Shown here piece after piece: positions 34,791 to 43,472 of a DNA stretch of 64,000 nucleotides. The notes under the pieces were generated by a model, which saw only the letters and a program-made list of their open reading frames with translations, was not told where the DNA came from and searched no databases. The DNA lies in the NCBI RefSeq assembly GCF_009753715.1, contig NZ_WQMS01000001.1, positions 248,001 to 312,000 on the forward strand, in the 5' to 3' direction. Every line of letters begins with the position of its first letter. Position 1 is the stretch's first letter. The stretch is from Sphingomonas horti. GTDB taxonomy: Bacteria; Pseudomonadota; Alphaproteobacteria; Sphingomonadales; Sphingomonadaceae. Made by a program: the position numbers and the translations under genes.

Positions 34791-34822
34791 GTCACCCCGG
34801 CCTTGAGCCGGGGTCCCGCTTC
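34791..34822 (+). repeat. REP hairpin, left arm of GIY-YIG unit
   Basis: GTCACCCCGGC-CTTGA-GCCGGGG followed by TCCCGCTTC. The 7-bp stem has loop CTTGA. It belongs to the same family as 5347-5420. Confidence 0.88.
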
Positions 34823-34839
34823 TTCATTTTTCCAAACGA

Positions 34840-35139
34840 TCAAGGCATCTGATCATGCAAGTCGCGCCAGTCCGGATTGGCGCGCTCGATCAGCTCGATC
34901 TTCCAGTCGCGGTGCCACCGTTTCAGCCGCTTCTCATGGGCGATGCAGTCGGTGATTGTTTCACCGCGTTCCGCCCAAACGAGCCGGGTGAGTCCATAGT
35001 GGCGGCAGAAATCCGAACCGCTGCCGTTGCGGTGCTGATGGATGCGAGCAGCCAGATTCGAGGTCGCGCCCACATACATCGTACCCCGATAACGGTCGGC
35101 CATGATGTACACCCATCCGCCGCGCCGCCGTCCGTCCAT
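34840..35139 (-). CDS. Small GIY-YIG nuclease family protein
   Basis: A 99-residue single GIY-YIG domain of the YhbQ/UPF0213 kind. The GIY and YIG strands are VYI (residue 10 on) and TMYVG, followed by the conserved Arg in NLAARIHQHR and the catalytic Glu in AHEKRLKRWHRDWK. No DNA-binding extension is present. No ribosome-binding site is visible before the ATG at 35139 (a pyrimidine-rich stretch), though upstream starts are blocked by the repeat. It is bracketed by inverted REP hairpins and inserted in the spc r-protein cluster, which suggests a selfish or repeat-processing nuclease. Confidence 0.85.
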   Translation of the reverse strand: MDGRRRGGWVYIMADRYRGTMYVGATSNLAARIHQHRNGSGSDFCRHYGLTRLVWAERGETITDCIAHEKRLKRWHRDWKIELIERANPDWRDLHDQMP

Positions 35140-35154
35140 GGGGAGAGAAGAAAA

Positions 35155-35186
35155 GAAGCGGGACCCCGGGTCAAGCCCGGGGTGAC
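35155..35186 (-). repeat. REP hairpin, right arm of GIY-YIG unit
   Basis: Read on the minus strand it is GTCACCCCGGG-CTTGA-CCCGGGG followed by TCCCGCTTC, the inverted partner of 34791-34822. Confidence 0.88.
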
Positions 35187-35291
35187 GAGGGAGGAGTCAG
35201 TGGCGGCTAACCACCCCTGCCGGCTCGGCCCGCACGCTACGCCCGAAAGCGATCTCTTGCGGACATCCAGTTCATTGATCAAAATCGGACG

Positions 35292-35459
35292 ATGCCTGAG
35301 GTTCTGGGCTTGGCTCTCGTGGTCGCCGGGTTCTTTTTGCCCACTCTGGCAAGTGGCTATGTCGGTGGGCGTATACGGAATAGGTGGATCGGAGTGCTGA
35401 TCTATTTGGCATCCGCCGTAGCGCCTCTGTTTTTGGCTTTTTTTCAATCGGCCGTCTAA
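35292..35459 (+). CDS. Small two-helix membrane protein, unknown
   Basis: A 55-residue ORF with two hydrophobic segments (LGLALVVAGFFLPTLASGYV and IGVLIYLASAVAPLFLAFF) joined by a basic GGRIRNRW loop. It is AT-richer than its neighbours and lies in the foreign-looking insert between rpmD and rplO. There is no obvious ribosome-binding site, so expression is uncertain. Confidence 0.45.
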   Translation: MPEVLGLALVVAGFFLPTLASGYVGGRIRNRWIGVLIYLASAVAPLFLAFFQSAV

Positions 35460-35478
35460 CCCTTCTCCCGGCGAGGCG

Positions 35479-35602
35479 ATGTCGTTTGCTCACACTGTCG
35501 CATATCTGGTTGTGGCTTGGGTTACCTGGTTCGATGACGCTTGCGACAATAGGCTACATCGCGGGTAATGTGGTCCGAAGGCGAAAACGCGACGTGATCT
35601 AA
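35479..35602 (+). pseudogene. Possible broken small membrane ORF
   Basis: One frame begins at ATG 35479 (MSFAHTVAYLVVAWVTWF) and stops at 35568, while the overlapping frame carries MTLATIGYIAGNVVRRRKR to a stop at 35602. Joining them across a frameshift near 35525 would give a two-segment hydrophobic protein. This is tentative. Confidence 0.25.
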
Positions 35603-35857
35603 GTTCCGCTTCCCTAGTAGCTTGAGGCTTTCGTAGGCCAGCCTGTGAAGGCGGGTTGCTACAATTCGCGCAGCGAGATTTTGCGCGAAGGGGTGCGGTT
35701 GATCCATGAGCGGGAGACCAGGCTTGCCGCCCCTGACGCCGCGATCATGCGCGGCATTGCCTCGGCCGATGCCGGGCGGGTCCACGAGCTTGATAGCGTC
35801 GCGGCGAAGCTCGACGCCAAATACGCGAAATTGGCGGCCAATCGTCAGCCGCAATGA
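35598..35857 (+). pseudogene. parD: ParD-type antitoxin remnant (frameshifted)
   Basis: From GTG 35645 the frame reads KAGCYNSRSEILREGVRLI, the ParD/RHH dimer helix pattern, and continues to a stop at 35857. In the same frame LEAFVGQPV precedes the GTG and is also ParD-like, but it is cut off by TAGTAG at 35615-35620. The missing N-terminal strand is found one frame away (SKFRFPSSL at 35598-35624). A one-base frameshift therefore splits the gene. Its stop overlaps the toxin start as ATGA. Confidence 0.65.
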
Positions 35858-35934
35858 AGGTCGTCATCACGGCTGACGCGCTGAACGACATGGGGCGCAT
35901 CGGCGACTATATCGGGCATTGCGGTTCTCAGTAG
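35854..35934 (+). pseudogene. parE: ParE-type toxin remnant (truncated)
   Basis: ATGA-coupled to the antitoxin remnant, this 26-residue frame reads MKVVITADALNDMGRIGDYI, the N-terminus of RelE/ParE toxins, then stops after IGHCGSQ. About 70 residues including the toxin core are missing, so it is a dead fragment. Confidence 0.7.
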
Positions 35935-35984
35935 ACTGACCGGTTGCGCTTCGATTTGAGCCGAGCGCGACCCTAACGATCCAA

Positions 35985-36065
35985 CTCGCTGGTCCTGAGC
36001 GGAGCGCGAAGCGCGTAGTCGAAGGGCGCGGTGCAACGCCCTCGACTTCGCTCGGGACGAGCGAG
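35985..36065. repeat. Inverted palindromic repeat (second REP family)
   Basis: CTCGCTGGTCCTGAGCG at the left faces CGCTCGGGACGAGCGAG at the right with two mismatches, and GTCGAAGGGCG faces CGCCCTCGAC inside. This is the TCCTGAGC...TCGAAGGGC type of intergenic repeat. It lies 50 nt beyond the truncated parE. Confidence 0.75.
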
Positions 36066-36121
36066 ATTGTCCGATCACCAACAGCTCTGGCGGAACTCTT
36101 TGCTCGGTTTGAACACCACGC

Positions 36122-36158
36122 AAAAAAGCCCGGAGCGGCGATGCCGTCCGGGCTTTTT
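36122..36158. terminator. Bidirectional terminator after rpmD
   Basis: AAAAAAGCCCGGA and TCCGGGCTTTTT form a 7-bp GC stem with A/T flanks, and the inner GCGGCGATGCCG can also pair. Reading the minus strand it ends in TTTTTT 24 nt after the rpmD stop. It also has a T-run on the plus strand. Confidence 0.92.
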
Positions 36159-36181
36159 CGTTTGCGCCGGGAGGTGGAGGA

Positions 36182-36361
36182 TTACCCCTCCAGCACCTCG
36201 ACCATATGCGGCAGCTTGCGGATCATGCCGCGGACCTCGGGGGTGTCCTCGAGCTCGCTGATCTTGTGCATCTTGTTGAGGCCCAGGCCGATCAGCGTCG
36301 CGCGCTGATCCTTGGTGCGGCGGATCGGCGAGCCGATCTGCTTGATCTTGATCTTCGCCAT
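36182..36361 (-). CDS. rpmD: 50S ribosomal protein L30
   Basis: 59 residues, [20 protein letters not shown] to the C-terminal [12 protein letters not shown], typical of L30. It follows rpsE by 6 nt and is followed by a strong terminator, so it ends the long transcription unit. Confidence 0.97.
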   Translation of the reverse strand: MAKIKIKQIGSPIRRTKDQRATLIGLGLNKMHKISELEDTPEVRGMIRKLPHMVEVLEG

Positions 36362-36367
36362 CTGCGC

Positions 36368-37084
36368 TTACTCCACGACCATCGCCGCATCCGCCTCAGC
36401 GGTCTGCGAGCCGCCGCGGCCGAGCAGGTCGGCGATCTTCTTGCCCCGGCGCTGCGCGACCGACTTGGGCGAGGTCTGCTCGCCTAGCGCTTCGAACGTC
36501 GCCCGGATCATGTTGTAGGGGTTGGAGGTGCCGACCGACTTGGTCACCACGTCGGCCACGCCCAGGCTCTCGAAGATCGCGCGCATCGGACCGCCGGCGA
36601 TGATGCCGGTGCCCTGCGGCGCCGAACGGAGCGTCACCCGGCCCGCGCCGAAATGACCGTTGCCGTCGTGATGCAGCGTCCGACCCTCGCGGAGTGGCAC
36701 GCGGATCATCTTCTTCTTGGCAGACGCGGTCGCCTTCGAGATGGCTTCCGGCACTTCGCGCGCCTTGCCATGACCGAAGCCGACACGGCCCTTGCCGTCA
36801 CCCACGACGACCAGCGCCGCAAAGCCGAAGCGCTTGCCGCCCTTCACGGTCTTCGAGACGCGGTTGATGTGGACGAGCTTTTCGATCAGCTCCTCGCCGC
36901 CTTCTTCGCCGCCGCCGCGACGATCGTCACGACGCCCGCGATTGCCGTCGCGGCCGCCGCGGCCGCGATCGCCGCCGCCGCGTCCGCGGCCGCCACGCGG
37001 GCCACGACCATGGCGCTCGCCGCCTTCAGGAGCCGGCGCGCCCGCGCCTTCGGCGCCGGGCTGGATTTCGGTTTCTTCAGCCAT
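36368..37084 (-). CDS. rpsE: 30S ribosomal protein S5 with RG-rich N-terminal extension
   Basis: 238 residues, about 70 longer than E. coli S5. The S5 core from about residue 65 is normal ([50 protein letters not shown]). Residues 1-60 are an extension with RGG-like repeats ([30 protein letters not shown]). S5 lies at the mRNA entry and affects decoding accuracy; the extension may contact RNA (inference). It abuts rplR with no gap. Confidence 0.97.
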   Translation of the reverse strand: MAEETEIQPGAEGAGAPAPEGGERHGRGPRGGRGRGGGDRGRGGRDGNRGRRDDRRGGGEEGGEELIEKLVHINRVSKTVKGGKRFGFAALVVVGDGKGRVGFGHGKAREVPEAISKATASAKKKMIRVPLREGRTLHHDGNGHFGAGRVTLRSAPQGTGIIAGGPMRAIFESLGVADVVTKSVGTSNPYNMIRATFEALGEQTSPKSVAQRRGKKIADLLGRGGSQTAEADAAMVVE

Positions 37085-37438
37085 TTAGAACTCCAATCCG
37101 CCTTCGCGGGCGGCATCGGCGAGCGCCTTCACGCGCCCATGGAACAGGAAGCCGCCGCGATCGAACACCACGGCCTTGACGCCGGCCGCCGTCGCCCGCT
37201 CGGCGACGCGCTTGCCGACCGAAGCCGCCGCTTCCGCGGTCGCGCCGGTCGAGCCGCGCACGTCCTTGTCGAGGGTCGAGGCGGCAGCGAGCGTGCGGCC
37301 CGCTTCGTCGTCGATCACCTGCGCATAGATGTGCCGGCCCGAACGATGGATCGACAGGCGGGGGCGCTGGCCGCCGCGTGCCCGCAGCGACGTGCGGACG
37401 CGCTGGCGCCGCTTTGCAAAGAGAGAGAGCTTGGCCAT
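37085..37438 (-). CDS. rplR: 50S ribosomal protein L18
   Basis: 117 residues; [20 protein letters not shown] and [19 protein letters not shown] are L18 motifs. L18 binds 5S rRNA. The ATG overlaps the rplF stop by 1 nt. Confidence 0.97.
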   Translation of the reverse strand: MAKLSLFAKRRQRVRTSLRARGGQRPRLSIHRSGRHIYAQVIDDEAGRTLAAASTLDKDVRGSTGATAEAAASVGKRVAERATAAGVKAVVFDRGGFLFHGRVKALADAAREGGLEF

Positions 37439-37971
37439 TACTTCTTCTTCCCTTCCTTGCGGAAGATGTACTCGCCGCGATATTTGATGCCCTTGCCCTT
37501 GTACGGCTCGGGCTTGCGCCAGCGGCGGATCTCGGCGGCGACCTGGCCGACCTTCTGCTTGTCGATCCCGGTGATGTTCACCGTCGTCTGGTCCGGCGTC
37601 TGGATCGTGATGCCTTCCGGCACCGCGAAATCGACGTCGTGGCTGTAGCCGAGCTGCAGCTTCAGGTTCTTGCCCTGGGCATTGGCGCGATAGCCGACGC
37701 CGGTGATCTCCAGCGTCTTGGTAAAGCCCTCGGTCACGCCGGTGACCAGGTTCTGCACCATCGTGCGCTGCATGCCCCAGAAGGCCCGCGCCTGCTTCGA
37801 ATCGTTGGCCGGCTGCACCGAGATCGCGCCGTCCTGCACCTCATAGGTGATCAGGTCGGCAAGCGGCATGGTGAGCGTGCCCTTCGGCCCCTTCACCGAC
37901 AGCTCGCCGCCGTCGATGGTGGCCGTGACGCCGGCGGGAATCGCGACCGGCTTCTTTCCGATGCGGCTCAT
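37438..37971 (-). CDS. rplF: 50S ribosomal protein L6
   Basis: 177 residues; starts [20 protein letters not shown] and ends in the conserved [21 protein letters not shown]6 sits at the sarcin-ricin loop base. It is 2 nt after rpsH and overlaps rplR. Confidence 0.97.
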   Translation of the reverse strand: MSRIGKKPVAIPAGVTATIDGGELSVKGPKGTLTMPLADLITYEVQDGAISVQPANDSKQARAFWGMQRTMVQNLVTGVTEGFTKTLEITGVGYRANAQGKNLKLQLGYSHDVDFAVPEGITIQTPDQTTVNITGIDKQKVGQVAAEIRRWRKPEPYKGKGIKYRGEYIFRKEGKKK

Positions 37972-37973
37972 GA

Positions 37974-38369
37974 TCAGAAGACCTCCGCGAGGACCTCGCC
38001 GCCGACATTCTGCTCGCGCGCTTCCGCGTCGGAGAGAACGCCACGAGGCGTCGAGACGATGGTGATGCCAAGGCCGTTGCGCACGCGCGGCAGCTCCTTG
38101 GAACCGGAATAGACGCGGCGGCCCGGCTTCGAGACGCGCGCGACATGCTTGATCGCGGGCTGGCCCTCGAAATACTTCAGCTCGATGCGCAGGCCCGCAT
38201 GGCCGGCGAGCTCTTCCTCGCGATAGCCGCGGATATAGCCTTCGCGCTGCAGCACGTCGAGCACGCGGGCGCGCAGCTTCGATGCCGGCGTCGTGATGCT
38301 GTCCTTACGCGCCTGCTGGCCGTTGCGGATGCGGGTGAGCAGATCGCCCAGGGGATCGGTCATTGCCAT
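37974..38369 (-). CDS. rpsH: 30S ribosomal protein S8
   Basis: 131 residues; starts [20 protein letters not shown] and ends with [21 protein letters not shown]8 binds helix 21 of 16S rRNA; in E. coli it represses the spc operon, a control not shown here. Confidence 0.97.
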   Translation of the reverse strand: MAMTDPLGDLLTRIRNGQQARKDSITTPASKLRARVLDVLQREGYIRGYREEELAGHAGLRIELKYFEGQPAIKHVARVSKPGRRVYSGSKELPRVRNGLGITIVSTPRGVLSDAEAREQNVGGEVLAEVF

Positions 38370-38381
38370 AGGGTAAAGTCC

Positions 38382-38687
38382 TTACCAGCTCGACTTGGTC
38401 ACGCCGGGGATCAGGCCCTTGTTGGCCAGATCGCGCAGCATCACGCGAGCGAGACGGAACTTGCGATAATAGGCGCGCGGACGGCCGGTGATCTCGCACC
38501 GGTTGCGAATGCGCGTCGGGTTCGCGTTGCGGGGCAGCTCCGCCATCTTCAGCCGCGCGATGAGACGCTCGGTCTCATCCAGCGACTTGTCGTTCGCGAT
38601 CGCCTTCAGCTTCGCGTACTTCGGTGCGTACTGCTTCACGAGCTTCTTGCGACGCTCGTTCTTGTTCACGGAACTCAGTTTCGCCAT
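38382..38687 (-). CDS. rpsN: 30S ribosomal protein S14
   Basis: 101 residues, the long zinc-free form: no CxxC pair. [20 protein letters not shown] and [10 protein letters not shown] are typical. It follows rplE by 20 nt. Confidence 0.97.
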   Translation of the reverse strand: MAKLSSVNKNERRKKLVKQYAPKYAKLKAIANDKSLDETERLIARLKMAELPRNANPTRIRNRCEITGRPRAYYRKFRLARVMLRDLANKGLIPGVTKSSW

Positions 38688-38707
38688 GACTTAAGTTCTC
38701 CAGGCCC

Positions 38708-39289
38708 TCAGGCCGCCTGCTTCTGTTCGCCCGCATCCTGCGGGAAGGGGAAACCGAACAGGCGAAGCAGCTCGCGCGCTTCATCGTCGGTCTTGGCGGT
38801 GGTCGTGACGATCACGTCCATGCCGCGCACCTTCTCGATGCGGTCATAGTTGATCTCGGGGAACACGATCTGTTCCTTGAGACCCATTGCGTAGTTGCCG
38901 CGGCCGTCGAACGACTTCGGGTTGAGCCCGCGGAAGTCGCGAACGCGCGGCAGCGCGATCGTGATCAGCCGGTCCAGGAACTCGTACATCCGCTCACGGC
39001 GCAGCGTGACCTTGCAGCCGATCGGCATGCCTTCACGCAGCTTAAACTGGGCGATCGACTTCTTCGCCTTGGTGACGACAGGCTTCTGGCCGGCGATCGC
39101 TTCCATCTCGGAAGCGGCCTGCTCGACCTTCTTCTTGTCCTGCGTCGCTTCGCCCACGCCCATGTTGATGACGATCTTCTCGATCTTGGGCACTTCCATG
39201 CGGTTCTTGTAGCCGAACTTCTCCGTCATCGCCTTCACGATGGCGTCGTCGTACCGCTGCTTCATCCGCGGGGTGTAGGTGTCAGCCAT
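38708..39289 (-). CDS. rplE: 50S ribosomal protein L5
   Basis: 193 residues from [20 protein letters not shown], with [20 protein letters not shown] and [20 protein letters not shown]. It binds 5S rRNA. The ATG at 39289 overlaps rplX by 8 nt; the longer open frame upstream is the rplX shadow. Confidence 0.97.
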   Translation of the reverse strand: MADTYTPRMKQRYDDAIVKAMTEKFGYKNRMEVPKIEKIVINMGVGEATQDKKKVEQAASEMEAIAGQKPVVTKAKKSIAQFKLREGMPIGCKVTLRRERMYEFLDRLITIALPRVRDFRGLNPKSFDGRGNYAMGLKEQIVFPEINYDRIEKVRGMDVIVTTTAKTDDEARELLRLFGFPFPQDAGEQKQAA

Positions 39290-39602
39290 TGATGACCTCC
39301 CCGGATTTGACGGCCACGCGGACCTTCTTGCCGTCGCGCACGTCGAAACGGACGCGCGTCGCCTTGCCCGACTTCGGATCGGCGAGCGCAACCTTCGACA
39401 CGTGCAGCGGCGCTTCGCTCCGCTCCAGGCCGCCCTGCGGGTTGGCCTGGCTCGGCTTCCTATGACGCGTCGCGATGTTGACGCCCGAGACGACGACCTT
39501 GCCGTCCTTCGGCATCGAGCGAGTGACTTCGCCGGTCTTGCCCTTGTCCTTGCCGGACAGGACGACGACCGTGTCACCCTTTTTGATCTTGGCGGCAGCC
39601 AT
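39282..39602 (-). CDS. rplX: 50S ribosomal protein L24
   Basis: 106 residues with the KOW motif [20 protein letters not shown] and [15 protein letters not shown]. It is an early assembly protein. It is 2 nt after rplN. Confidence 0.97.
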   Translation of the reverse strand: MAAAKIKKGDTVVVLSGKDKGKTGEVTRSMPKDGKVVVSGVNIATRHRKPSQANPQGGLERSEAPLHVSKVALADPKSGKATRVRFDVRDGKKVRVAVKSGEVING

Positions 39603-39604
39603 GA

Positions 39605-39973
39605 TTACAAAACCTCCGGCGCCAGGCTGATGATCTTCATGTGCTTCTTCGCGCGAAGCTCACGAACCACCGGCCCGAAAATACGAGTGCCGATCGGCTC
39701 CTCGTTCTTGTTGACCAGCACCGCCGCGTTCGAATCGAAGCGGATCGTCGACCCGTCGGCGCGGTGGATGTCCTTGGCGGTGCGGACGATGACGGCGCGG
39801 TGCACGTCACCCTTCTTCACCTTGCCCCTCGGCACCGCTTCCTTGACAGAGACGACGATGATGTCGCCCACAGAGGCGGTGCGGCGCTTGGAGCCGCCCA
39901 GCACCTTGATGCACTGGACGCGCTTCGCGCCCGAATTGTCGGCGACGTCCAGGTTGGACTGCATCTGGATCAT
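39605..39973 (-). CDS. rplN: 50S ribosomal protein L14
   Basis: 122 residues; starts [20 protein letters not shown] and has [20 protein letters not shown]. It forms an inter-subunit bridge with 16S rRNA. Confidence 0.98.
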   Translation of the reverse strand: MIQMQSNLDVADNSGAKRVQCIKVLGGSKRRTASVGDIIVVSVKEAVPRGKVKKGDVHRAVIVRTAKDIHRADGSTIRFDSNAAVLVNKNEEPIGTRIFGPVVRELRAKKHMKIISLAPEVL

Positions 39974-39985
39974 GTCAGTCTCTCC

Positions 39986-40258
39986 TTAGCCTTCGGCCGA
40001 CGCCCGTTCGGGCGTGACGTTCGCTGCGACGCGGTCCACCACGCGCCAGGTCTTCAGCTTGGAGATCGGCGCCGTCTCTTCGATGCGCACGATCTCGCCG
40101 GCCTTGAACTCGTTGCCCTCGTCATGGGCGTGATACTTCTTCGACCGGCGAATGATCTTTCCATAGAGCGGGTGCTTCACCTTGCGCTCCACACGGACGA
40201 CCACCGTCTTGTCGGTCTTGTCGGAGACGATCGTCCCCGTCAGCACGCGCTTCGGCAT
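39986..40258 (-). CDS. rpsQ: 30S ribosomal protein S17
   Basis: 90 residues; [20 protein letters not shown] and [20 protein letters not shown] are S17 core motifs. 12-nt gaps separate it from both neighbours. Confidence 0.97.
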   Translation of the reverse strand: MPKRVLTGTIVSDKTDKTVVVRVERKVKHPLYGKIIRRSKKYHAHDEGNEFKAGEIVRIEETAPISKLKTWRVVDRVAANVTPERASAEG

Positions 40259-40270
40259 GTTTCCGTTTCC

Positions 40271-40501
40271 TTACTTCGCAGCCGAGCGCACGCGCCCAGC
40301 CTCTTCTTGCGCGCTACGCGCGCGGGCGGACTGGATCGTCTTGATGCGCGCGATCGTGCGGCGCACTTCGCGGACCCGCGACGGCTTTTCCAGCTGGCTG
40401 GTGGCCGCCTGGAAGCGCAGGTTGAAGGCCTCGCGCTTCAGGTTGCCCAGCTGCTCGGCGAGCTGATCGTCGGTCAGCGGCGTGAGTTCGCTCTGCTTCA
40501 C
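40271..40501 (-). CDS. rpmC: 50S ribosomal protein L29
   Basis: 76 residues, about 12 longer than the E. coli protein because of a C-terminal tail ([16 protein letters not shown]). The core [20 protein letters not shown] and [14 protein letters not shown] is standard. It lies near the exit tunnel. Its ATG overlaps the rplP stop by 4 nt. Confidence 0.96.
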   Translation of the reverse strand: MKQSELTPLTDDQLAEQLGNLKREAFNLRFQAATSQLEKPSRVREVRRTIARIKTIQSARARSAQEEAGRVRSAAK

Positions 40502-40935
40502 TTGCCGGCTCCCAGGTGCGAGGTGTCACCCAGGCGGGCGACGACCTTGGTCTTGATCGGCAGCTTCATCGCCGCGCGGCTGAACGCCACCGCGGCAATG
40601 TCGCCCGGAACCCCGTCCAGCTCGAACAGGATGCGGCCCGGCTTCACCCGCGCCACCCAGAATTCGGGCGCGCCCTTACCCGAGCCCATGCGGACTTCGG
40701 CGGGCTTCGACGAGACCGGCACGTCCGGGAACACGCGGATCCACAGGCGCCCCTGGCGCTTGATGTGGCGCGTGATCGCGCGGCGGGCCGCCTCGATCTG
40801 GCGCGCGGTGATCCGCTCGGGCTCCATCGCCTTCAGGCCATAGGCGCCGTGGTTCAGCGTCGTGCCGCCCTTGGCGTCGCCGTGGATGCGGCCCTTGTGC
40901 GCCTTGCGGAACTTGGTGCGTTTCGGTTGCAGCAT
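40498..40935 (-). CDS. rplP: 50S ribosomal protein L16
   Basis: 145 residues; [20 protein letters not shown] and [20 protein letters not shown] are the L16 core, which includes the RMGSGKG-type loop hydroxylated at Arg in some bacteria. Binds the A-site region. Confidence 0.98.
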   Translation of the reverse strand: MLQPKRTKFRKAHKGRIHGDAKGGTTLNHGAYGLKAMEPERITARQIEAARRAITRHIKRQGRLWIRVFPDVPVSSKPAEVRMGSGKGAPEFWVARVKPGRILFELDGVPGDIAAVAFSRAAMKLPIKTKVVARLGDTSHLGAGK

Positions 40936-40947
40936 GTTCTCTTGTCC

Positions 40948-41655
40948 TTAGCGGCGTTCGTCGCGCGCGGGGCGCACGCCGGAGGTCTGCGCCTCCATCA
41001 TCAGGCGGTCGGTCGCCGTCGGGTCATGGCCCAGGATCTCGCCCTTGAAGATCCAGACCTTGACGCCGCACACGCCATAGGCGGTGTGGGCCTCGGCCTC
41101 GGCATAGTCGACGTTCGCGCGCAGCGTGTGCAGCGGCACCCGGCCCTCGCGATACCATTCGGTCCGCGCGATCTCGGCGCCGCCGAGGCGGCCCGAGCAG
41201 GTGATACGGATGCCTTCCGCGCCCAGGCGCAGCGCCGACTGCACCGCCCGCTTCATCGCACGGCGGAACGCGATGCGGCGCTCCAGCTGGTCGGCGACCG
41301 ACTGGGCGACCAGCTTCGCGTCGATCTCGGGCTTGCGGATCTCGACGATGTTCAGCGACACGTCCGACGAGGTCATCTCATTGAGCTTCTTGCGAAGCTT
41401 CTCGATGTCCGCGCCTTTCTTGCCGATGATCACGCCGGGACGGGCCGCATAGACCGAGACGCGGCACAGCTTGGCCGGACGCTCGATCACCACCTTGGAG
41501 ATCGCCGCCTGCGGCAGCGTCTTCATGATGTACTTGCGGATCTTCAGGTCCTCGAGAAGCAGACGACCATAATCGTCCCCTTCCGCGAACCAGCGGCTGT
41601 CCCAGGTCCGGTTGATCTGGAGACGGAGGCCGATCGGATTGCTCTTCTGACCCAT
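40948..41655 (-). CDS. rpsC: 30S ribosomal protein S3
   Basis: 235 residues, with [20 protein letters not shown], the KH-domain motif [20 protein letters not shown] and the C-terminal domain [15 protein letters not shown]. The ATG at 41655 overlaps the rplV stop by 1 nt (TAATG). Binds the mRNA entry channel. Confidence 0.98.
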   Translation of the reverse strand: MGQKSNPIGLRLQINRTWDSRWFAEGDDYGRLLLEDLKIRKYIMKTLPQAAISKVVIERPAKLCRVSVYAARPGVIIGKKGADIEKLRKKLNEMTSSDVSLNIVEIRKPEIDAKLVAQSVADQLERRIAFRRAMKRAVQSALRLGAEGIRITCSGRLGGAEIARTEWYREGRVPLHTLRANVDYAEAEAHTAYGVCGVKVWIFKGEILGHDPTATDRLMMEAQTSGVRPARDERR

Positions 41656-42032
41656 TATGCTTCTTCCTGCTCGCGCACGACGATGCGAAGGCGGCTGAAC
41701 GGCTTCACGATCCGGGCCGAACGGCCGCGGGCGCGCGTGGCGAACCGCTTCATCGAGATCGACTTGCCGACGCTGGCTTCCTTCACGACCAGCGCGTCGA
41801 CGTCGAGATTGTGATTGTTCTCGGCGTTCGCAATCGCGGACGCGAGCACCTTGCGCACCTCGACCGCCATAGCCTTGGGCGAGAATTGGAGGATGTTCAT
41901 CGCATCCCCCGCCTTCTTGCCGCGGATCAGGCCGGCGACCAGGTTGAGCTTCTGCGCGCTGCCGCGGATGGTGGTGCCCACCGCCAGCGCTTCCTTGTCG
42001 TCGACGCGACGCGGAGCGGACTGCTTGCCCAT
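41655..42032 (-). CDS. rplV: 50S ribosomal protein L22
   Basis: 125 residues; [20 protein letters not shown] is the L22 core and the exit-tunnel loop follows ([13 protein letters not shown]). Overlaps rpsS by 1 nt and rpsC by 1 nt. Confidence 0.97.
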   Translation of the reverse strand: MGKQSAPRRVDDKEALAVGTTIRGSAQKLNLVAGLIRGKKAGDAMNILQFSPKAMAVEVRKVLASAIANAENNHNLDVDALVVKEASVGKSISMKRFATRARGRSARIVKPFSRLRIVVREQEEA

Positions 42033-42310
42033 TAGCGCTTGCCCTTCTTGTCGGCGGCATGGCCCGGGAAGAAGCGGGTCGGCGCGAACTCGCCGAGCTT
42101 CATGCCCACCATGTCCTCGTTGACCGAGACCGGCACGAACTTGCGGCCGTTATAGACGTTGAACGTCAGTCCCACGAACTGCGGCAGGATCGTCGAACGG
42201 CGCGACCAGGTCTTGATCGGCGCCGAACGGCCACTGGCTTCCTGCGCCGCTTCGGCCTTCTTCAGAAGGCTGAGCTCGACGAACGGACCTTTCCAGACGG
42301 AACGGGCCAT
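42032..42310 (-). CDS. rpsS: 30S ribosomal protein S19
   Basis: 92 residues; [20 protein letters not shown] and [20 protein letters not shown]. Head protein contacting the S13/P-site region. Confidence 0.97.
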   Translation of the reverse strand: MARSVWKGPFVELSLLKKAEAAQEASGRSAPIKTWSRRSTILPQFVGLTFNVYNGRKFVPVSVNEDMVGMKLGEFAPTRFFPGHAADKKGKR

Positions 42311-42313
42311 CTC

Positions 42314-43150
42314 TTAACCCTTCTTCTTCGCGTGACGCGACCGGATGATCATCTTGTCGGTCGCCTTGTTGTGACGGGTGCGCGCACCCTTGGTCGGCTT
42401 GCCCCACGGCGTGACCGGGTGACGGCCGCCCGAGGTCCGGCCTTCACCACCGCCGTGCGGGTGGTCGACCGGGTTCTTGGCGACGCCGCGGGTCAGCGGC
42501 CGCTTGCCGAGCCAGCGGTTGCGGCCGGCCTTGGCCAGGTTCTGGTTGGCGTTGTCGGGGTTCGACACCGCGCCCACCGTGCACATGCACTCGCCGCGGA
42601 TGTAGCGCTGCTCACCCGAGTTCAGGCGGACAATCACCATGCCGCGGTCGCGGCCGACGACCTGCACATAGGTGCCCGCCGAACGCGCGATCTGGCCGCC
42701 CTTGCCGGGCTTCATCTCGACATTGTGGACGATCGTGCCGACCGGAACCTGGCCGACTTCCATCGCATTGCCCGGCTTCACGTCGGTCTTCTTGCCCGCG
42801 ACCACCACGTCACCCGCGCCAAGGCGCTGCGGTGCCAGGATGTAGGCGAGCTCGCCGTCCTGATACTTCACCAGCGCGATGAAGGCGGTGCGGTTCGGAT
42901 CATATTCGATCCGCTCGACCGTCGCGGGCTGGTCCCACTTGCGGCGCTTGAAATCGATGTAGCGATAGCGCTGCTTGTGGCCGCCGGCGATGCCGCGCGA
43001 CGTGACATGGCCCTTGTTGTTGCGGCCGCCCGTCTTGCGCTTGCCTTCGGTCAGCGCCTTGACCGGCTTGCCCTTGTAGAGGCCCGACCGGTCGACGAGG
43101 ATCAGGCCACGCCGGGCCGGGCTCGTCGGGTTGTAATGCTTGAGCGCCAT
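42314..43150 (-). CDS. rplB: 50S ribosomal protein L2
   Basis: 278 residues with the peptidyl-transferase-facing core ending in [20 protein letters not shown] and [20 protein letters not shown] near the start. Needed for subunit joining. Confidence 0.98.
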   Translation of the reverse strand: MALKHYNPTSPARRGLILVDRSGLYKGKPVKALTEGKRKTGGRNNKGHVTSRGIAGGHKQRYRYIDFKRRKWDQPATVERIEYDPNRTAFIALVKYQDGELAYILAPQRLGAGDVVVAGKKTDVKPGNAMEVGQVPVGTIVHNVEMKPGKGGQIARSAGTYVQVVGRDRGMVIVRLNSGEQRYIRGECMCTVGAVSNPDNANQNLAKAGRNRWLGKRPLTRGVAKNPVDHPHGGGEGRTSGGRHPVTPWGKPTKGARTRHNKATDKMIIRSRHAKKKG

Positions 43151-43154
43151 TGCC

Positions 43155-43472
43155 TCAGATCCCCGTCGTCACGTCGATCGAGTCGCCGTCCTTCAGCGTC
43201 ACGATCGCCTTCTTCATGTCCGACCGCTGATAGGGCTTGCCCTTCCAGCGCTTGGTCTTGCCCTTCTGGGTCAGCGTGTTGACGCCCGTGACGGTCACGT
43301 TGAACAGCGCCTCCACGGCCGCCTTGATCTGCGGCTTGGTGGCGTCGTTCGCGACCTTGAACACGACCGCGTTGTGCTCGCTGAGCAGGGTCGACTTCTC
43401 GGTGATGTGCGGCGCGACGACGACGTCGTAATGACGGGTGTCGACGGCAGCCGCGGCTTGCTTTTTAGCCAT
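43155..43472 (-). CDS. rplW: 50S ribosomal protein L23
   Basis: 105 residues; [20 protein letters not shown] and [20 protein letters not shown]. Its tunnel-exit surface docks trigger factor and SRP. Overlaps rplD by 8 nt. Confidence 0.97.
   Translation of the reverse strand: MAKKQAAAAVDTRHYDVVVAPHITEKSTLLSEHNAVVFKVANDATKPQIKAAVEALFNVTVTGVNTLTQKGKTKRWKGKPYQRSDMKKAIVTLKDGDSIDVTTGI

Larger units (their letters stand above)
34791..35186. mobile_element. Putative REP-GIY-YIG mobile unit
   Basis: A 396-nt unit: a GIY-YIG nuclease gene placed almost symmetrically between two inverted REP hairpins (gaps about 15 nt). The left arm (34791-34822) and the inverted right arm (35155-35186) match in 30 of 32 nt. 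The two differences are compensatory and keep the hairpin paired. Interpretation as a mobile unit is inference. Confidence 0.55.
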
